Shown in pieces: positions 36,362 to 44,896 of a DNA stretch of 64,000 nucleotides; within the stretch, counting starts at the first letter, position 1, and every line of letters starts with the position of its first letter. This stretch comes from Bradyrhizobium roseum (lineage in GTDB: Bacteria > Pseudomonadota > Alphaproteobacteria > Rhizobiales > Xanthobacteraceae). The notes beneath the pieces were generated by a model, which saw only the letters and a list, made by a program, of their open reading frames with translations, searched no databases and was not told the origin of the DNA. The stretch lies in the NCBI RefSeq assembly GCF_030413175.1, contig NZ_CP129212.1:3658001-3722000 (forward strand), given 5' to 3'. The position numbers and the translations under genes are program-made.

Positions 36362-36836
36362 CTATTCGCTCGCGATGTCGGGAGCTCTGACCTTATAGAA
36401 TCGAAAGAGGGTGTTGACGCGGTCAAGCCTCATCGAAAGCCTGCACTGTGCAAGAATGGTCTTTTCACCACTTCCACCCAGCATGTCGGCGGATGCATGG
36501 GAGCATTCTGCTTCACGGTAAGTGATCCACGCACGTTCTGACGCCACTAACCGCCTTAGTAGCTCTTTGCGGTCCTCGATGTCATGTTCAGGATCTTCGG
36601 CCTTTTTGAGCTTCGCGACGATCTTGCCATACAGCGCGTTAAGCAGAGTATCAACGGCGCTATCGGCTTCGATCGCGCAAAGCATCTCGTTGATATTGCC
36701 GGGTTGAAGTTCCTTGCAATGATCGAGATGGGCTTGAATACGAGCAAGCGCCGGGTGTGGCGGGGTCCAGTCGGTCGTCAGCTTGTGCAGCAAGCGGTGC
36801 AAAACCGAGCAGGAACACAAGAGTAAAAAGGCCCAT
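36362..36836 (-). pseudogene. LprI-like (DUF1311) protein, frameshifted
   Basis: The C-terminal domain is intact: HCKELQPGNINEMLCAIEAD, SERAWITYREAECSHASADM and CRLSMRLDRVNTL form the DUF1311/LprI pattern with paired cysteines; LprI in mycobacteria inhibits lysozyme. A signal peptide (MGLFTLVFLLGFAPLAAQA, from ATG 36836) lies just upstream in a different frame; translation must skip one base near 36775-36780 to join the two. Either a real frameshift or a sequencing error. Position between unknown genes suggests an accessory island. Confidence 0.7.
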
Positions 36837-37121
36837 TCTTGGAGCAGAGCTGACCGCTGTGCTCATGGCAAGCAGCGATGCAGCAATCACGACCTCCCAG
36901 AAATTAATTGCGTACCCAAGCTGAGTATCGAGACTTTCGTTTGGTGTGGCAGCTTCAGCATCAACGGCCGCTCCGATGATCCAAAGCGACGCTGCAAATA
37001 GCCCGCCAATGGTCAATAGAGCGCCAAACAACCATTTGTAATCCGGCATCAACGCGACGAAGAAGGGTGATAGCAGCCCAATAACTAATGCTGCATTCGC
37101 AGCAACATTCGCAGACGGCAT
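36660..37121 (-). CDS. Hypothetical polytopic membrane protein
   Basis: From ATG 37121, three membrane helices are predicted in the first 95 residues (ANAALVIGLLSPFFVALM, FGALLTIGGLFAASLWIIGA, EVVIAASLLAMSTAVSSA). The frame then runs without a stop into the LprI signal sequence and ends at 36660 in nonsense-like sequence. The real end of this gene is therefore unclear; an earlier stop may have been lost with the same frameshift. No family recognised. Confidence 0.45.
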   Translation of the reverse strand: MPSANVAANAALVIGLLSPFFVALMPDYKWLFGALLTIGGLFAASLWIIGAAVDAEAATPNESLDTQLGYAINFWEVVIAASLLAMSTAVSSAPRMGLFTLVFLLGFAPLAAQADDRLDPATPGACSYSSPSRSLQGTSTRQYQRDALRDRSR

Positions 37122-37437
37122 TCTGACTACCTCGTGAGCCCCGTATCCACGGCGGCAGCTTAAATGGACGCGCAGCGGTCGGTGCAAGTGCCTTTTCCGA
37201 CAAAAATAGGCCAGTCGACCATTGGCGGAGTACGGCCTCGTCCTCCTTTGTGCGCATTTGTGCGGGGCGCAGTCGATCACGCGTCGTTCAAGTTTCTGCG
37301 TGTCAATGAGGTCCGCTGAGGGGCTAAAGCAGGCCCTAGTAGTCTGGAGTGAGCCGCATTATTTTCGAAGATCACAGTCGTTTTCCTAGTGAACACTTGC
37401 TGCTGATCCGCACCGACCGTTCAATGGATGCCGTGAC
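37122..37437. other. Gene-free stretch in the accessory region
   Basis: I see no convincing reading frame, repeat or RNA in these 316 bases. Codon-like periodicity is absent and several short frames are shadows. Confidence 0.4.
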
Positions 37438-37947
37438 ATGAGAATGATCAAGGACTTCATCATAGTAACGTTCTTCGCGCTCTCGCCGATGGCTGCGCAC
37501 GCAAGCGAATGCGATAAATTCAAAGCGATAATGATTCAAGATGCCGCCGAACGTCAGGAGCCATTGCCGAAATTTCAACCGACACGCGTGAAATCTCTGG
37601 AAGATGCCAGTAGTCAATCCTTTGAAATCGTGATGTTCGATGACGTGCGGGCGACATTCACATGCTGGTCTTATGACTGGCCAATGACGTTTATTGCCGA
37701 AGCGACAACCGCGGATCCGGAATCGATCTCACATGCAGCGTTGCTTGCTACAATGGGCTTTCGCAGTTTTTTTCCTGGAAGAGGTCGTCCAGCTTGGCAG
37801 GAAGCTATTGCGACGCGTGATCGACTTATTGAAGCAGCACGGTCATCTGATTCGAAAGCGTCAGAAATTCGTATCGCAGACGGTTGGGCGTCCTGTGCAA
37901 TCAGTTCTGACGGAACGATGAAGTTTAAGATTTGGAGCGTAGGCTGA
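37438..37947 (+). CDS. Hypothetical secreted protein
   Basis: The 169-residue protein has a signal peptide (residues 1-22, ending AAHA-S) and a mature part beginning SECDKFKAIMIQDAAERQEP. It has three mature cysteines, no recognised domain and a C-terminal SSDGTMKFKIW. GC content is clearly lower than in housekeeping neighbours. It stands alone on the plus strand in the accessory stretch. Confidence 0.55.
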   Translation: MRMIKDFIIVTFFALSPMAAHASECDKFKAIMIQDAAERQEPLPKFQPTRVKSLEDASSQSFEIVMFDDVRATFTCWSYDWPMTFIAEATTADPESISHAALLATMGFRSFFPGRGRPAWQEAIATRDRLIEAARSSDSKASEIRIADGWASCAISSDGTMKFKIWSVG

Positions 37948-38090
37948 GCGCAGCCGAAAAGCGGCAACTGTCCGCTAAAGAGTCATAGCATAACCGGATG
38001 CTAACGTGTCCTGCCGTGAGTCCGCTTTGGCCCCAAGAGCCGGCATCATGACACCCATCTGCTTCTCGCCGATGCTGACCAGCATCATGT

Positions 38091-38558
38091 TCACCGAACG
38101 TCGAATATCGCCTCCACTTCGGCGGCCGCGTTTCTCGGCAGCAGGCACCCGATGGTCATCCGGGCGTGTCGGCCCTTGTCTCCCAGCGCCAGCACGAGAA
38201 GGTCCGATGCGCCATTCATGACCAGCGAGACGGAAGGAAATGGCGATGCCGCATTGACGCATCCGAACAGGCGCAGGCACTGCTCGATCCGCTCAAGACT
38301 TCCCAGGGCTAACTTGGCCTGAGCCAGAATATTCAGCGCGCAACAGCGGGCGGCGATCGTCGCATTCTCGACCGACACGTCCACGCCGACTTGACCGATA
38401 TGCTGGCTCGCCACCTGGCCATCCGGCCCGTAGCAGAGCTGGCCGGCAATGAACAGCTGGTTGCCGCTGCGCGTGAAGGGAGCGTAATTGCCGGCCGGGA
38501 CAATGGGTGGAGGCAGGACAAGACCGGCTGCATGCAAGCGTTGTTCGACGATATCCAT
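38091..38558 (-). CDS. RidA family (YjgF/YER057c/UK114) protein
   Basis: RidA proteins hydrolyse reactive enamines and imines released by PLP enzymes. The 155-residue product shows the family fold: YAPFTRSGNQLFIAGQLCYGPDG, ENATIAARCCALNILAQAKLALGSLERI, SLVMNGASDLLVLALGDKGRHARMTIGCLLPRNAAAEVEAIFDVR. The arginine in HARMTIG aligns with the catalytic Arg105 of E. coli RidA. It is divergent from the frameshifted LysR gene, which may once have regulated it. Confidence 0.88.
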   Translation of the reverse strand: MDIVEQRLHAAGLVLPPPIVPAGNYAPFTRSGNQLFIAGQLCYGPDGQVASQHIGQVGVDVSVENATIAARCCALNILAQAKLALGSLERIEQCLRLFGCVNAASPFPSVSLVMNGASDLLVLALGDKGRHARMTIGCLLPRNAAAEVEAIFDVR

Positions 38559-38654
38559 CGCTGGTAGGGTCCTTTGTTGAGTCTCGATCGTCAGATGACT
38601 CCTGCGCTCGAAGATCGCAAACGATGTGTCGTCGGCCTACCGGTAGGAAAACTC

Positions 38655-39580
38655 ATGCTAAGTCCGGCAAAACGGAAACTCCCACCCCTCAACGCCCTCC
38701 GCTTTTTTGAGGCGGCCGCGCGCCGCTGCAGCTTTGCAAGCGCAGCGGTCGAGCTTTGCGTCACGCCTGGTGCGGTGAGCCGACAGGTCCGGTCGCTGGA
38801 AGCCCATCTGGGTGTCAATTTATTCCGCAGGCACCCGCAGCATCTGGAGATCACGCCGGCAGGGGCAAAGCTGGCTGCGATTGCGCGCACGGCGCTTGAT
38901 GCGATTGAGCGGGAGGCCCGGCGGTTCGAGAAGGAGCAGAACGAGGTACGTATCGGCGTATCGCCGAATTTGGCACGCGGTGGATGAGCTCTCGCCTTCG
39001 CGAATTTCGAGCCGATCAGCCGGCCATCCGTCTGGTCATCGAGGCCAGGGAGGAGCTATCCGATCTTTCTGCAGGCGATGTCGATTTCGTTGTGAGGTTT
39101 GGCGACGGCAACTGGCCCAGCGCGGCCACGGATCTGCTTTTTGGCGGGCCACTTGTTGCGGTGGTCAGCCCGCAGCTGGTTCGAGAGCATCGGCTCAATG
39201 GATCAAAGATCGTCCGCGAACTTCCTCTGATCCACGTCGAACGAACGGATGATTGGACCTCGTGGCTGGGCGCTGCCGGGATGCGAGCGGCAGGCGAACG
39301 CGCGGAGACCATTGTGAGCCACGCGCATCTCGCGGTGGAGGCTGCGATTCACGGCGCCGGCGTTGCACTGGTCCATTCGGCGCTCGTCGTCAGGGAATTA
39401 TCCCAACGACACCTGCAGCTCGCATCGCCCTGCACGCTTTCCAGCGAGAAAGGCTATTGGTTGGCGAGATCGGCTCATCAGAAGCCCACGAAGGCCGCAA
39501 AGATCGTGATGGACTGGTTCCGCAAGCGTGCACAGCTCGAAGGCGTGACCCTGGGGCAGGCCGTGCCTTCCGCGAGGTAG
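38655..39580 (+). pseudogene. LysR-family regulator (GcvA-like), frameshifted
   Basis: The N-terminal helix-turn-helix is intact (PPLNALRFFEAAARRCSFASAAVELCVTPGAVSRQVRSLE, from ATG 38655). It ends at TGA 38985-38987 just after VSPNLARGG. The effector domain resumes at ATG 38984 in another frame with WMSSRLREFRADQPAIRLVIEA. One base added in the GCACGCGGTGG run would restore ARRWMSSRL, the normal LysR linkage. The start PPLNALRFFEAAARR is typical of the GcvA/AmpR-like subgroup. Pseudogene or sequencing error. Confidence 0.8.
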
Positions 39581-39781
39581 TGGTGCAGTGCGTGGTTGGG
39601 ATCGGACGTGCGACCGGCACCGAAACGGCGCGAATAAAATTCTCGCCTCTGTCGGCTGGAGAGAAATTTTTCTCTCAAAACCGTGCGACCGGAAGCGTCC
39701 GCATCGCTATTTTACCAGCCGCCTTGAATCCCGCCACAAACGATCTTCCATATGCAGCCCATGACGCGTTGGAGATCGATA

Positions 39782-39928
39782 ATGCGCGAACTATCGGCGG
39801 AAGCCCGCCTGCACCTTCTTGCACGTTCGCGCCGCGCGAGCACGGGTTTTCACACCGCGGCGCTCTACAGCGCGTTCGCGCTCATTGCTGCCATCGTGTT
39901 CGGGACGCTCTCGGTTCATCCGTTTTAG
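39782..39928 (+). CDS. Small single-helix membrane protein (48 residues)
   Basis: ATG 39782 follows GGAG by 9 bases. The peptide starts RELSAEARLHLLARSRRAS, has a helix in TAALYSAFALIAAIVFGTLS and ends VHPF. This pattern, cationic helix then a membrane helix, is a recurrent small hypothetical in Bradyrhizobium. Function unknown. Confidence 0.5.
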   Translation: MRELSAEARLHLLARSRRASTGFHTAALYSAFALIAAIVFGTLSVHPF

Positions 39929-40030
39929 GGGCTGATAGGGCGGGCAAAGGCGCAACGCGCCGTGCCCGCCATCTCGCAGCGAATTCGATGATGGATGGTG
40001 GGCACGTCGCTTCGCTCCTTTGCCCGCCTA
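39929..40030. repeat. Intergenic repeat with GGGCGGGCAAAGGCGCAACG and ATGGTGGGCACGTCGCTTCG parts
   Basis: Two halves carry inverted parts (GGGCGGGCAAAG...CTTTGCCCGCC), giving a long imperfect stem between the small membrane gene and the convergent pxpA. Similar elements with GGGCACG...TTTGCCC are common in Bradyrhizobium. Confidence 0.6.
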
Positions 40031-40034
40031 CCGA

Positions 40035-40805
40035 TCAGATCTTCGTCTTGAATGGCGCCACCGTAATCCCTGCATCCCTCAGCGCCTCACGCACCTTACG
40101 CCCGATCTCGACCGCGCCCGGCGTATCGCCGTGAATGCAGACGGTATCCGTTCGCATCTTGATCACCTTGCCGGTCACGGACACCACCGCGCCGTCCTGT
40201 ACCATCCGCACGACTCGGTCGGCGATCTCGCTGGCGTCGTGCAGCACGGCGCCCGGCTTCTTCCGCGACACCAGCAAGCCATCGTCGCCATAGGCGCGGT
40301 CGGCGAACACCTCGTGCACCATCGGCAGATTGGCGGCTTCGCCGGCCTGCACCAGTTTTGAATTGGCGAGCACGACAAAGATCAGGTTGGGATCGACGGC
40401 CTTGATGCCGTTGGCGATCGCGCGCGCGGTCACGTCGTCCTCGCAGGCGACATTGGAGATCGCGCCGTGCGCCTTGACATGGGTGACCTTGTAGCCGGCC
40501 GCGGTCGCAATCGCCTGCAGCGCGCCGATCTGGTAGGCGATCAAATTCTCGATCTCGGACGATGTGAGGCCCGGCATCGGCCGCCGGCCGAAGCCGTGGA
40601 GGTCGCGGTAGCCGGGATGCGCGCCGACGCTGACGCCGCGCGCCTTTGCCAGTTCGACCGTGTGGCGCATGATGTCGGGGTCGCCGGCATGAAAGCCGCA
40701 GGCGACGTTCACCGACGTCGCCAGTTCGATCATCGCGGCGTCATTGCCCATCTCCCACGCGCCAAATCCTTCGCCGAGATCGCAATTGAGGTCGATGGTT
40801 GCCAT
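40035..40805 (-). CDS. pxpA: 5-oxoprolinase subunit PxpA (LamB/YcsF family)
   Basis: PxpA with PxpB and PxpC hydrolyses 5-oxoproline (pyroglutamate) to glutamate using ATP. The 256-residue product has the family markers [22 protein letters not shown] at residues 4-25, [49 protein letters not shown] and [13 protein letters not shown]. It is third in the minus-strand operon pxpB-pxpC-pxpA, 36 bases after pxpC. Complete and of normal length. Confidence 0.94.
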   Translation of the reverse strand: MATIDLNCDLGEGFGAWEMGNDAAMIELATSVNVACGFHAGDPDIMRHTVELAKARGVSVGAHPGYRDLHGFGRRPMPGLTSSEIENLIAYQIGALQAIATAAGYKVTHVKAHGAISNVACEDDVTARAIANGIKAVDPNLIFVVLANSKLVQAGEAANLPMVHEVFADRAYGDDGLLVSRKKPGAVLHDASEIADRVVRMVQDGAVVSVTGKVIKMRTDTVCIHGDTPGAVEIGRKVREALRDAGITVAPFKTKI

Positions 40806-40841
40806 GTTGTTGGTCCGCTTCTCGTGGGTGGATCGACGTAA

Positions 40842-41888
40842 TCAGTCCGGGCCGGCCAGCGCTTCGGCGTGCCAGGTTCCGGCATCGACGGCGCTGACGG
40901 CGTGGCCCGCGACATTGGCATCGTGCAGCGCATCGATATTGAGATCAACGCTTTCGATGGCGCGCAGCCGTTCGGGCAGGGTGCGCAGCAGCTCCGCAAA
41001 TTTGCGCGCCTCTGCCTGGGCTTCCGCCATGCTGACGGCCGTGAAACGAAACGGCTGGCCGGCGGGGGTCTGCGCGAACCGGCCGAAATCGGCCGATATC
41101 ACCGTTGCGATTTTTGGATAGCCGCCGCTGGTGCCGCGGTCCCGCATCAGCACGATCGGCTGGCCGTTGCCGGGCACCTGCAGGCTGCCGTCGACGGTGC
41201 CGTCGGATACGATGTTGTGGCCGTGCAGATGCTTGATCATGGGGCCTTCGAGCCGGTAGCCCATGCGGTCGCTGGTGGGCGAGATCTTCCATTCGCTGTC
41301 GACGAACAGCTTTTTGGTGTCCCCGGCGAACTCGTCGTCCTGCGGTCCCCAGACGATGCGGATCGGCGCCTCGCTCGCGGCCGGCAGTTCGATCCGCCGT
41401 TCCGGCGCGCCGCTGGCCGCCTTTACCTGCAACGCGTCACCGGATTGCAGCGGCCGCGGGTAGGGGCTGCCGAGCCCGGCGCGGGCATTGACGGCGAGGC
41501 TGCCGAACTTCGGCTCGCCTTCGATGCCGCCTTCAATCGCGAGATAGCTGAACGAGCCGCCGCGGGCGAAGCCGAGGGTGAGCGTCTCGCCCTCGGCCAG
41601 GGTTGCCGACATATCGGATGCTACGGTGCGGCCGGCGATATCGGCATTGCGCGACGCTCCCGCCATCGCGACGCGCACCGTGCCGCCGCGCGCGGTGAAC
41701 TTTGCGCCGAACGGTCCGACTTCGACGACCGCCGTGAAGGGTTCATTGCCGACCAGCGTGTTGGCGGCCGCCAGCGCCAGCCGGTCCATCGCGCCGCTCG
41801 GCACCAGGCCGTAACGCTGCGAGCCCGGGCGTCCGCCGTCCTGCACCGAACTCGCCGGCCCGATCGAGTCAATGACGAGGGAACTCAT
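40842..41888 (-). CDS. pxpC: 5-oxoprolinase subunit PxpC (biotin-dependent-carboxylase-like, KipA)
   Basis: The 348-residue product shows the PxpC/KipA pattern: SIGPASSVQDGGRPGSQRYGLVPSGAMDRLALAAANTLVG at residues 7-46, GPQDDEFAGDTKKLF, SPTSDRMGYRLEGP, and VLMRDRGTSGGYPKIATVISAD. Start is ATG 41888, overlapping the pxpB stop (TGA 41885-41887), so the two subunits are coupled. A longer upstream extension in this frame runs through pxpB and is not coding. The subunit is needed for oxoprolinase activity together with PxpB. Confidence 0.93.
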   Translation of the reverse strand: MSSLVIDSIGPASSVQDGGRPGSQRYGLVPSGAMDRLALAAANTLVGNEPFTAVVEVGPFGAKFTARGGTVRVAMAGASRNADIAGRTVASDMSATLAEGETLTLGFARGGSFSYLAIEGGIEGEPKFGSLAVNARAGLGSPYPRPLQSGDALQVKAASGAPERRIELPAASEAPIRIVWGPQDDEFAGDTKKLFVDSEWKISPTSDRMGYRLEGPMIKHLHGHNIVSDGTVDGSLQVPGNGQPIVLMRDRGTSGGYPKIATVISADFGRFAQTPAGQPFRFTAVSMAEAQAEARKFAELLRTLPERLRAIESVDLNIDALHDANVAGHAVSAVDAGTWHAEALAGPD

Positions 41889-42616
41889 GAGGCGATCTGC
41901 TCGGCGATGAATTCGCCCGCTTCGGCCGCGCGATCCTGGTCGGCGAAGGTCTTGGCATCGACCGGGGTGAAGGTGATGTTGTCGCCGGGCTCCAGCAGGA
42001 AGATCGGATCGCGATGAAGCTGATAGGTGCGGACGGCGGTTCGTCCCAGCAGGTGCCAGCCGCTCGGACCCGCGAGGCACTGGACGCCGGTCTGGACGCC
42101 GCCGATCGAAACCGTGCCGGCGGGCGTCAGCAATCGCGGGTTCTGCCGCCGCGGCATGTGCAGGGTTTCGGTCAGCCCGCTGAGGTAGGACCAGCCGGGG
42201 GTAAAGCCGATCATGGCGACCCGGTAGTCGCCGGCGACATGGCGCGCTACGATCTCTTCCGGCGTGATGTTGAGCGTCTTGGCGACGTCCTCGAGGTCGA
42301 TGCCGTGCTCGCCGCCATAGCACACCGGAATCCGCCAGCGTCGTGTGTTGGTTGCTGCAGGCACCGGCCGCTGCGCGAGTGTGAGGATCTGACCGCCCAG
42401 CCGGTCGAAGTCGACTTGTACCGGATCGTAGTGAACCAACAGCGAGCGATAGGTCGGCACCGTCTCGGTGACGCCGGTCACCGGCTCGGCGGCCATGGCG
42501 CGGTCGAGCGCCAGCACCCGCCGGTTGGCGACATCGTCGATATTGCGACTGAATTCCACCGTGATGGCACTGTCGCCACTCGGCAAGAGGCGGGGCGGGG
42601 GGAACGTCGAGGTCAT
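41885..42616 (-). CDS. pxpB: 5-oxoprolinase subunit PxpB (KipI family)
   Basis: The 243-residue product shows PxpB/KipI features: LLPSGDSAITVEFSRNIDDVANRRVLALDRAM, a middle RWRIPVCYGGEHGIDLEDVAKTLNITPEEIVARH, then FTPGWSYLSGLTETLHMPRRQNPRLLTPAGTVSIGGVQTGV and PSGWHLLGRTAVRTY. It heads the minus-strand pxp operon. A palindromic repeat at 42649-42697 lies just upstream. Confidence 0.93.
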   Translation of the reverse strand: MTSTFPPPRLLPSGDSAITVEFSRNIDDVANRRVLALDRAMAAEPVTGVTETVPTYRSLLVHYDPVQVDFDRLGGQILTLAQRPVPAATNTRRWRIPVCYGGEHGIDLEDVAKTLNITPEEIVARHVAGDYRVAMIGFTPGWSYLSGLTETLHMPRRQNPRLLTPAGTVSIGGVQTGVQCLAGPSGWHLLGRTAVRTYQLHRDPIFLLEPGDNITFTPVDAKTFADQDRAAEAGEFIAEQIAS

Positions 42617-42648
42617 GGTTTCCGAACGGTCTCGTCGCTTTCGCTTTT

Positions 42649-42697
42649 GAGCATGATCTCACCGGAAAACCGGTGCCCACTTTTCCGGATCATGCTC
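42649..42697. repeat. GAGCATGATC...GATCATGCTC palindromic repeat
   Basis: GAGCATGATC (42649-42658) and its inverted copy GATCATGCTC (42688-42697) bound GGAAAACCGGTGCCCACTTTTCC, itself partly inverted. This GAGCATGATC element is a well-known abundant intergenic repeat in Rhizobiales. It lies between divergent pxpB and the RraA-like gene. Confidence 0.85.
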
Positions 42698-42893
42698 GCC
42701 TGAAGCTGTAGCGTGTTTCGGCTGCGAGTGGAATTCGCCAGATGCGAAATTAATCAGCAAGTTCAATAAATTAATATGCATGCCCGCGATAAGGCATTGT
42801 GATCGAACGCCTTTCCGAGAGCCCTTGACGGACCACCCGCGCTTCGCAAGATGCGCGACTTCATCGATCATCCCTCCGGAGCCTGCATCCCAG

Positions 42894-43592
42894 ATGTCCC
42901 TTTCCCCCGAAGCCGTCGCAACCCTGTCCGGCGTGTCCACCGCCACCATCACCACCGTTCTGCTCAAGAAGGGCCTGCGAAACGTCTGGATGCGCGGCAC
43001 CAAGCCGCTGCGGCCGGGGCAGCCCAGGCTGGTCGGACCGGCTTTTACGCTGCGCTTCGTGCCGGCGCGCGAGGATCTCGCGACGCCGGAATCCTGGTCG
43101 TCGCCGATCTCGACCCGCACCGCGATCGAAGCCATGCCGAAGGGCTGCATCGCCGTGGTCGACGCCATGGGCGTCGCCGATGCCGGCATTTTCGGCGACA
43201 TTCTCTGTGCGCGGATGGTCAAGCGCGGGGTGGCTGCGCTGATCTCTGACGGCGTCGTGCGCGACATCGAAGGCGTGCTCGGCACCCATCTTCCCGTCTG
43301 GTGCGATGGTTTTGCCGCCCCGCCCTCGGTGGCCGGGCTGACTTTCGTCGGTTGGGGCGAGCCGATCGGCTGCGGCGGGGTCGCGGTATTTCCGAACGAC
43401 ATCGTGGTCGCGGACCAGGATGGCGCCGTGCTGATCCCGCAGGCGATGCTCGATCACGTGCTGGCGGAAGGGCCGGAGCAGGAGCGGATGGAAGCCTGGA
43501 TCGTCAACGAGGTGAACAACGGCGCAGCGTTGCCCGGCCTCTATCCGATGAACGCCGAGACCAAGGCGCGTTACGCGGCGACGAAGAAATAA
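42894..43592 (+). CDS. RraA-like protein
   Basis: The 232-residue protein belongs to the RraA/MenG-like fold, which includes RNase E regulators and class-II aldolases (4-hydroxy-4-methyl-2-oxoglutarate aldolase / oxaloacetate decarboxylase). Markers: VGPAFTLRFVPAREDL, GCIAVVDAMGVADAGIFGDILCARMVKRGVAALISDGVVRDIEG (the G-D-x20-R-D signature of the aldolase-type members) and GVAVFPNDIVVADQDGAVLIP. ATG 42894 with GGAG near 42878; longer frames are not conserved. The Arg-Asp pair favours an aldolase-type enzyme over an RNase E inhibitor. Confidence 0.85.
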   Translation: MSLSPEAVATLSGVSTATITTVLLKKGLRNVWMRGTKPLRPGQPRLVGPAFTLRFVPAREDLATPESWSSPISTRTAIEAMPKGCIAVVDAMGVADAGIFGDILCARMVKRGVAALISDGVVRDIEGVLGTHLPVWCDGFAAPPSVAGLTFVGWGEPIGCGGVAVFPNDIVVADQDGAVLIPQAMLDHVLAEGPEQERMEAWIVNEVNNGAALPGLYPMNAETKARYAATKK

Positions 43593-43615
43593 GATCAGAA
43601 AAAGGAGACAACTCC

Positions 43616-44020
43616 ATGGACATCCATCTCGCAGGCTCCCGGCCGACGCTTCGGGCGCCGGCTGAATATTTTACCGGCACGGTGCTGCAGGATCCGATCA
43701 TCCAGACCGAGGCGCCGGCGCGGCTGGCCTCGACGCGCGTCTCCTTTGAGCCCGGTGCACGCACGGCCTGGCACACGCATCCGCTCGGCCAGACGCTCTA
43801 CGTGATCTCGGGCGTCGGACGGGTGCAGACCAAGGGCGGCCCGATCAGGGAAATTCGCCCCGGTGACGTCGTCTGGATACCGCCCGGTGAAAAGCACTGG
43901 CATGGCGCGTCGCCGACCAATGCCATGACCCACATCGCCATGCAGGAGGCGGCCGACGGCAGCTATGTCACCTGGATGGAGCACGTGACAGACGCGGAAT
44001 ATTCGTCGAAGGTGGGTTAG
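43616..44020 (+). CDS. Cupin-domain protein
   Basis: The 134-residue protein has a single cupin barrel: TRVSFEPGARTAWHTHPLGQTLYVISGVGRVQTKGG (motif 1 with H-x-H and later E/Q) and PGDVVWIPPGEKHWHGASP (motif 2 His). It resembles the (R)-mandelonitrile lyase-like or quercetinase-like small cupins. ATG 43616 follows a strong AAAGGAG (43601-43607). It is 23 bases after the RraA-like gene, likely co-transcribed, which hints at a shared catabolic role. Confidence 0.85.
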   Translation: MDIHLAGSRPTLRAPAEYFTGTVLQDPIIQTEAPARLASTRVSFEPGARTAWHTHPLGQTLYVISGVGRVQTKGGPIREIRPGDVVWIPPGEKHWHGASPTNAMTHIAMQEAADGSYVTWMEHVTDAEYSSKVG

Positions 44021-44072
44021 GCCCGAACTCGTTTAGCCGCTTGTATGAAGCGCGTATCGACACGTGCCTCAT

Positions 44073-44300
44073 TCATTCGCGGGTTACCGCATGCGCCAAG
44101 CGGCGGATCGCTGGGGCTGCAAAAATCACCACCGGCAGCATCAAGAGCCAGGAGACCAGCCAAGCCTGCAGCCAGTGCACGGTGAAGGAACCTGTTGCGC
44201 TGAAAGGCAGGCTGGCTATCGCGGCCGCGATGGCCGACGTCAGGCCGGACTGAATAACGCCAAAGACGAAGTGACTGTAGCGACGAGGTATTCCCAGCAT
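44073..44300 (-). CDS. DUF2798 domain membrane protein
   Basis: The 75-residue protein has two membrane helices (YSHFVFGVIQSGLTSAIAAAIASLP and WLQAWLVSWLLMLPVVIFAAP) joined by a short loop, with IRRLAHAVTRE at the end; this is the DUF2798 pattern. Small membrane proteins of this family have no known function. ATG 44300. Confidence 0.75.
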   Translation of the reverse strand: MLGIPRRYSHFVFGVIQSGLTSAIAAAIASLPFSATGSFTVHWLQAWLVSWLLMLPVVIFAAPAIRRLAHAVTRE

Positions 44301-44399
44301 CCTGCTCTTCCACGCTGCCTTACCGAGGCAGTGCAATTCACGTGCCCGTCTCGGTTCGGCTGCGGGTAAATTGCAGACGATCGTCGGGCCACAGCTAAT

Positions 44400-44756
44400 T
44401 TAGATCCGCTGCGCCGTCCAGGTGCCCGAGCAAAGCGCGGCGCGCCAGGTGCCCGAACCGGAAGTGCCCGAGAGGCGGCCGGTGCCGACCGCACGCTTGA
44501 CGCCGTTTGCCAGCGTGACGCTGATGTTGCCGGCGTCGGCGACGCGGCCGGATGCGGTGACGGCCACGCTGTTCGAGGCGACCTGACCATTGTTGATTTC
44601 GATCGAGACCGACGCGCCGCTGGGGCAGGCCGCGTTCGAGGAGACGATCTGGACATTCCAGTCACCGTCGAACGTCGCGGCGGCGGACGGTGCAGCGAAG
44701 CCCAGTGCGGCGGCAAACAGCGAAGCGGCGATCAGAGATTTTGAAGACGTGATCAT
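44400..44756 (-). CDS. Hypothetical secreted protein with Ala-rich signal peptide
   Basis: The 118-residue product from ATG 44756 has a signal peptide (residues 1-27, ending SAAA), then TFDGDWNVQIVSSNAACPSG, two cysteines spaced for a disulphide and a GTGRLSGTSGSGTWRAALCSGTWTAQRI tail with a repeated G-T-W pattern. It looks like a small beta-rich exported protein seen in many Bradyrhizobium genomes. Function unknown. Confidence 0.65.
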   Translation of the reverse strand: MITSSKSLIAASLFAAALGFAAPSAAATFDGDWNVQIVSSNAACPSGASVSIEINNGQVASNSVAVTASGRVADAGNISVTLANGVKRAVGTGRLSGTSGSGTWRAALCSGTWTAQRI

Positions 44757-44829
44757 GACGAGCCCCTTTTGGTTTGGACACGAACACGATCTCACAGCGG
44801 CGGCCGGGTCACCGTGACTGTTGTCACGC

Positions 44830-44860
44830 AAAAAAAGCCCCGCGTTTCCGCAGGGCTTTT
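44830..44860 (-). terminator. Rho-independent terminator of the DUF2147 gene
   Basis: On the minus strand AAAAGCCCTGCG pairs with CGCGGGGCTTTT around GAAA, followed by TTT. It lies 36 bases past the DUF2147 stop. Confidence 0.85.
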
Positions 44861-44896
44861 GTTGAGCTCCCGGGAGTGCCCGGCGTCACACGCCGG

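Noticed and set aside
37975..38280. 101-codon minus-strand frame overlapping ridA's 3' end
   Set aside because: It overlaps ridA by over half its length; the end (MMPALGAKADS) looks like a repeat remnant rather than a gene.
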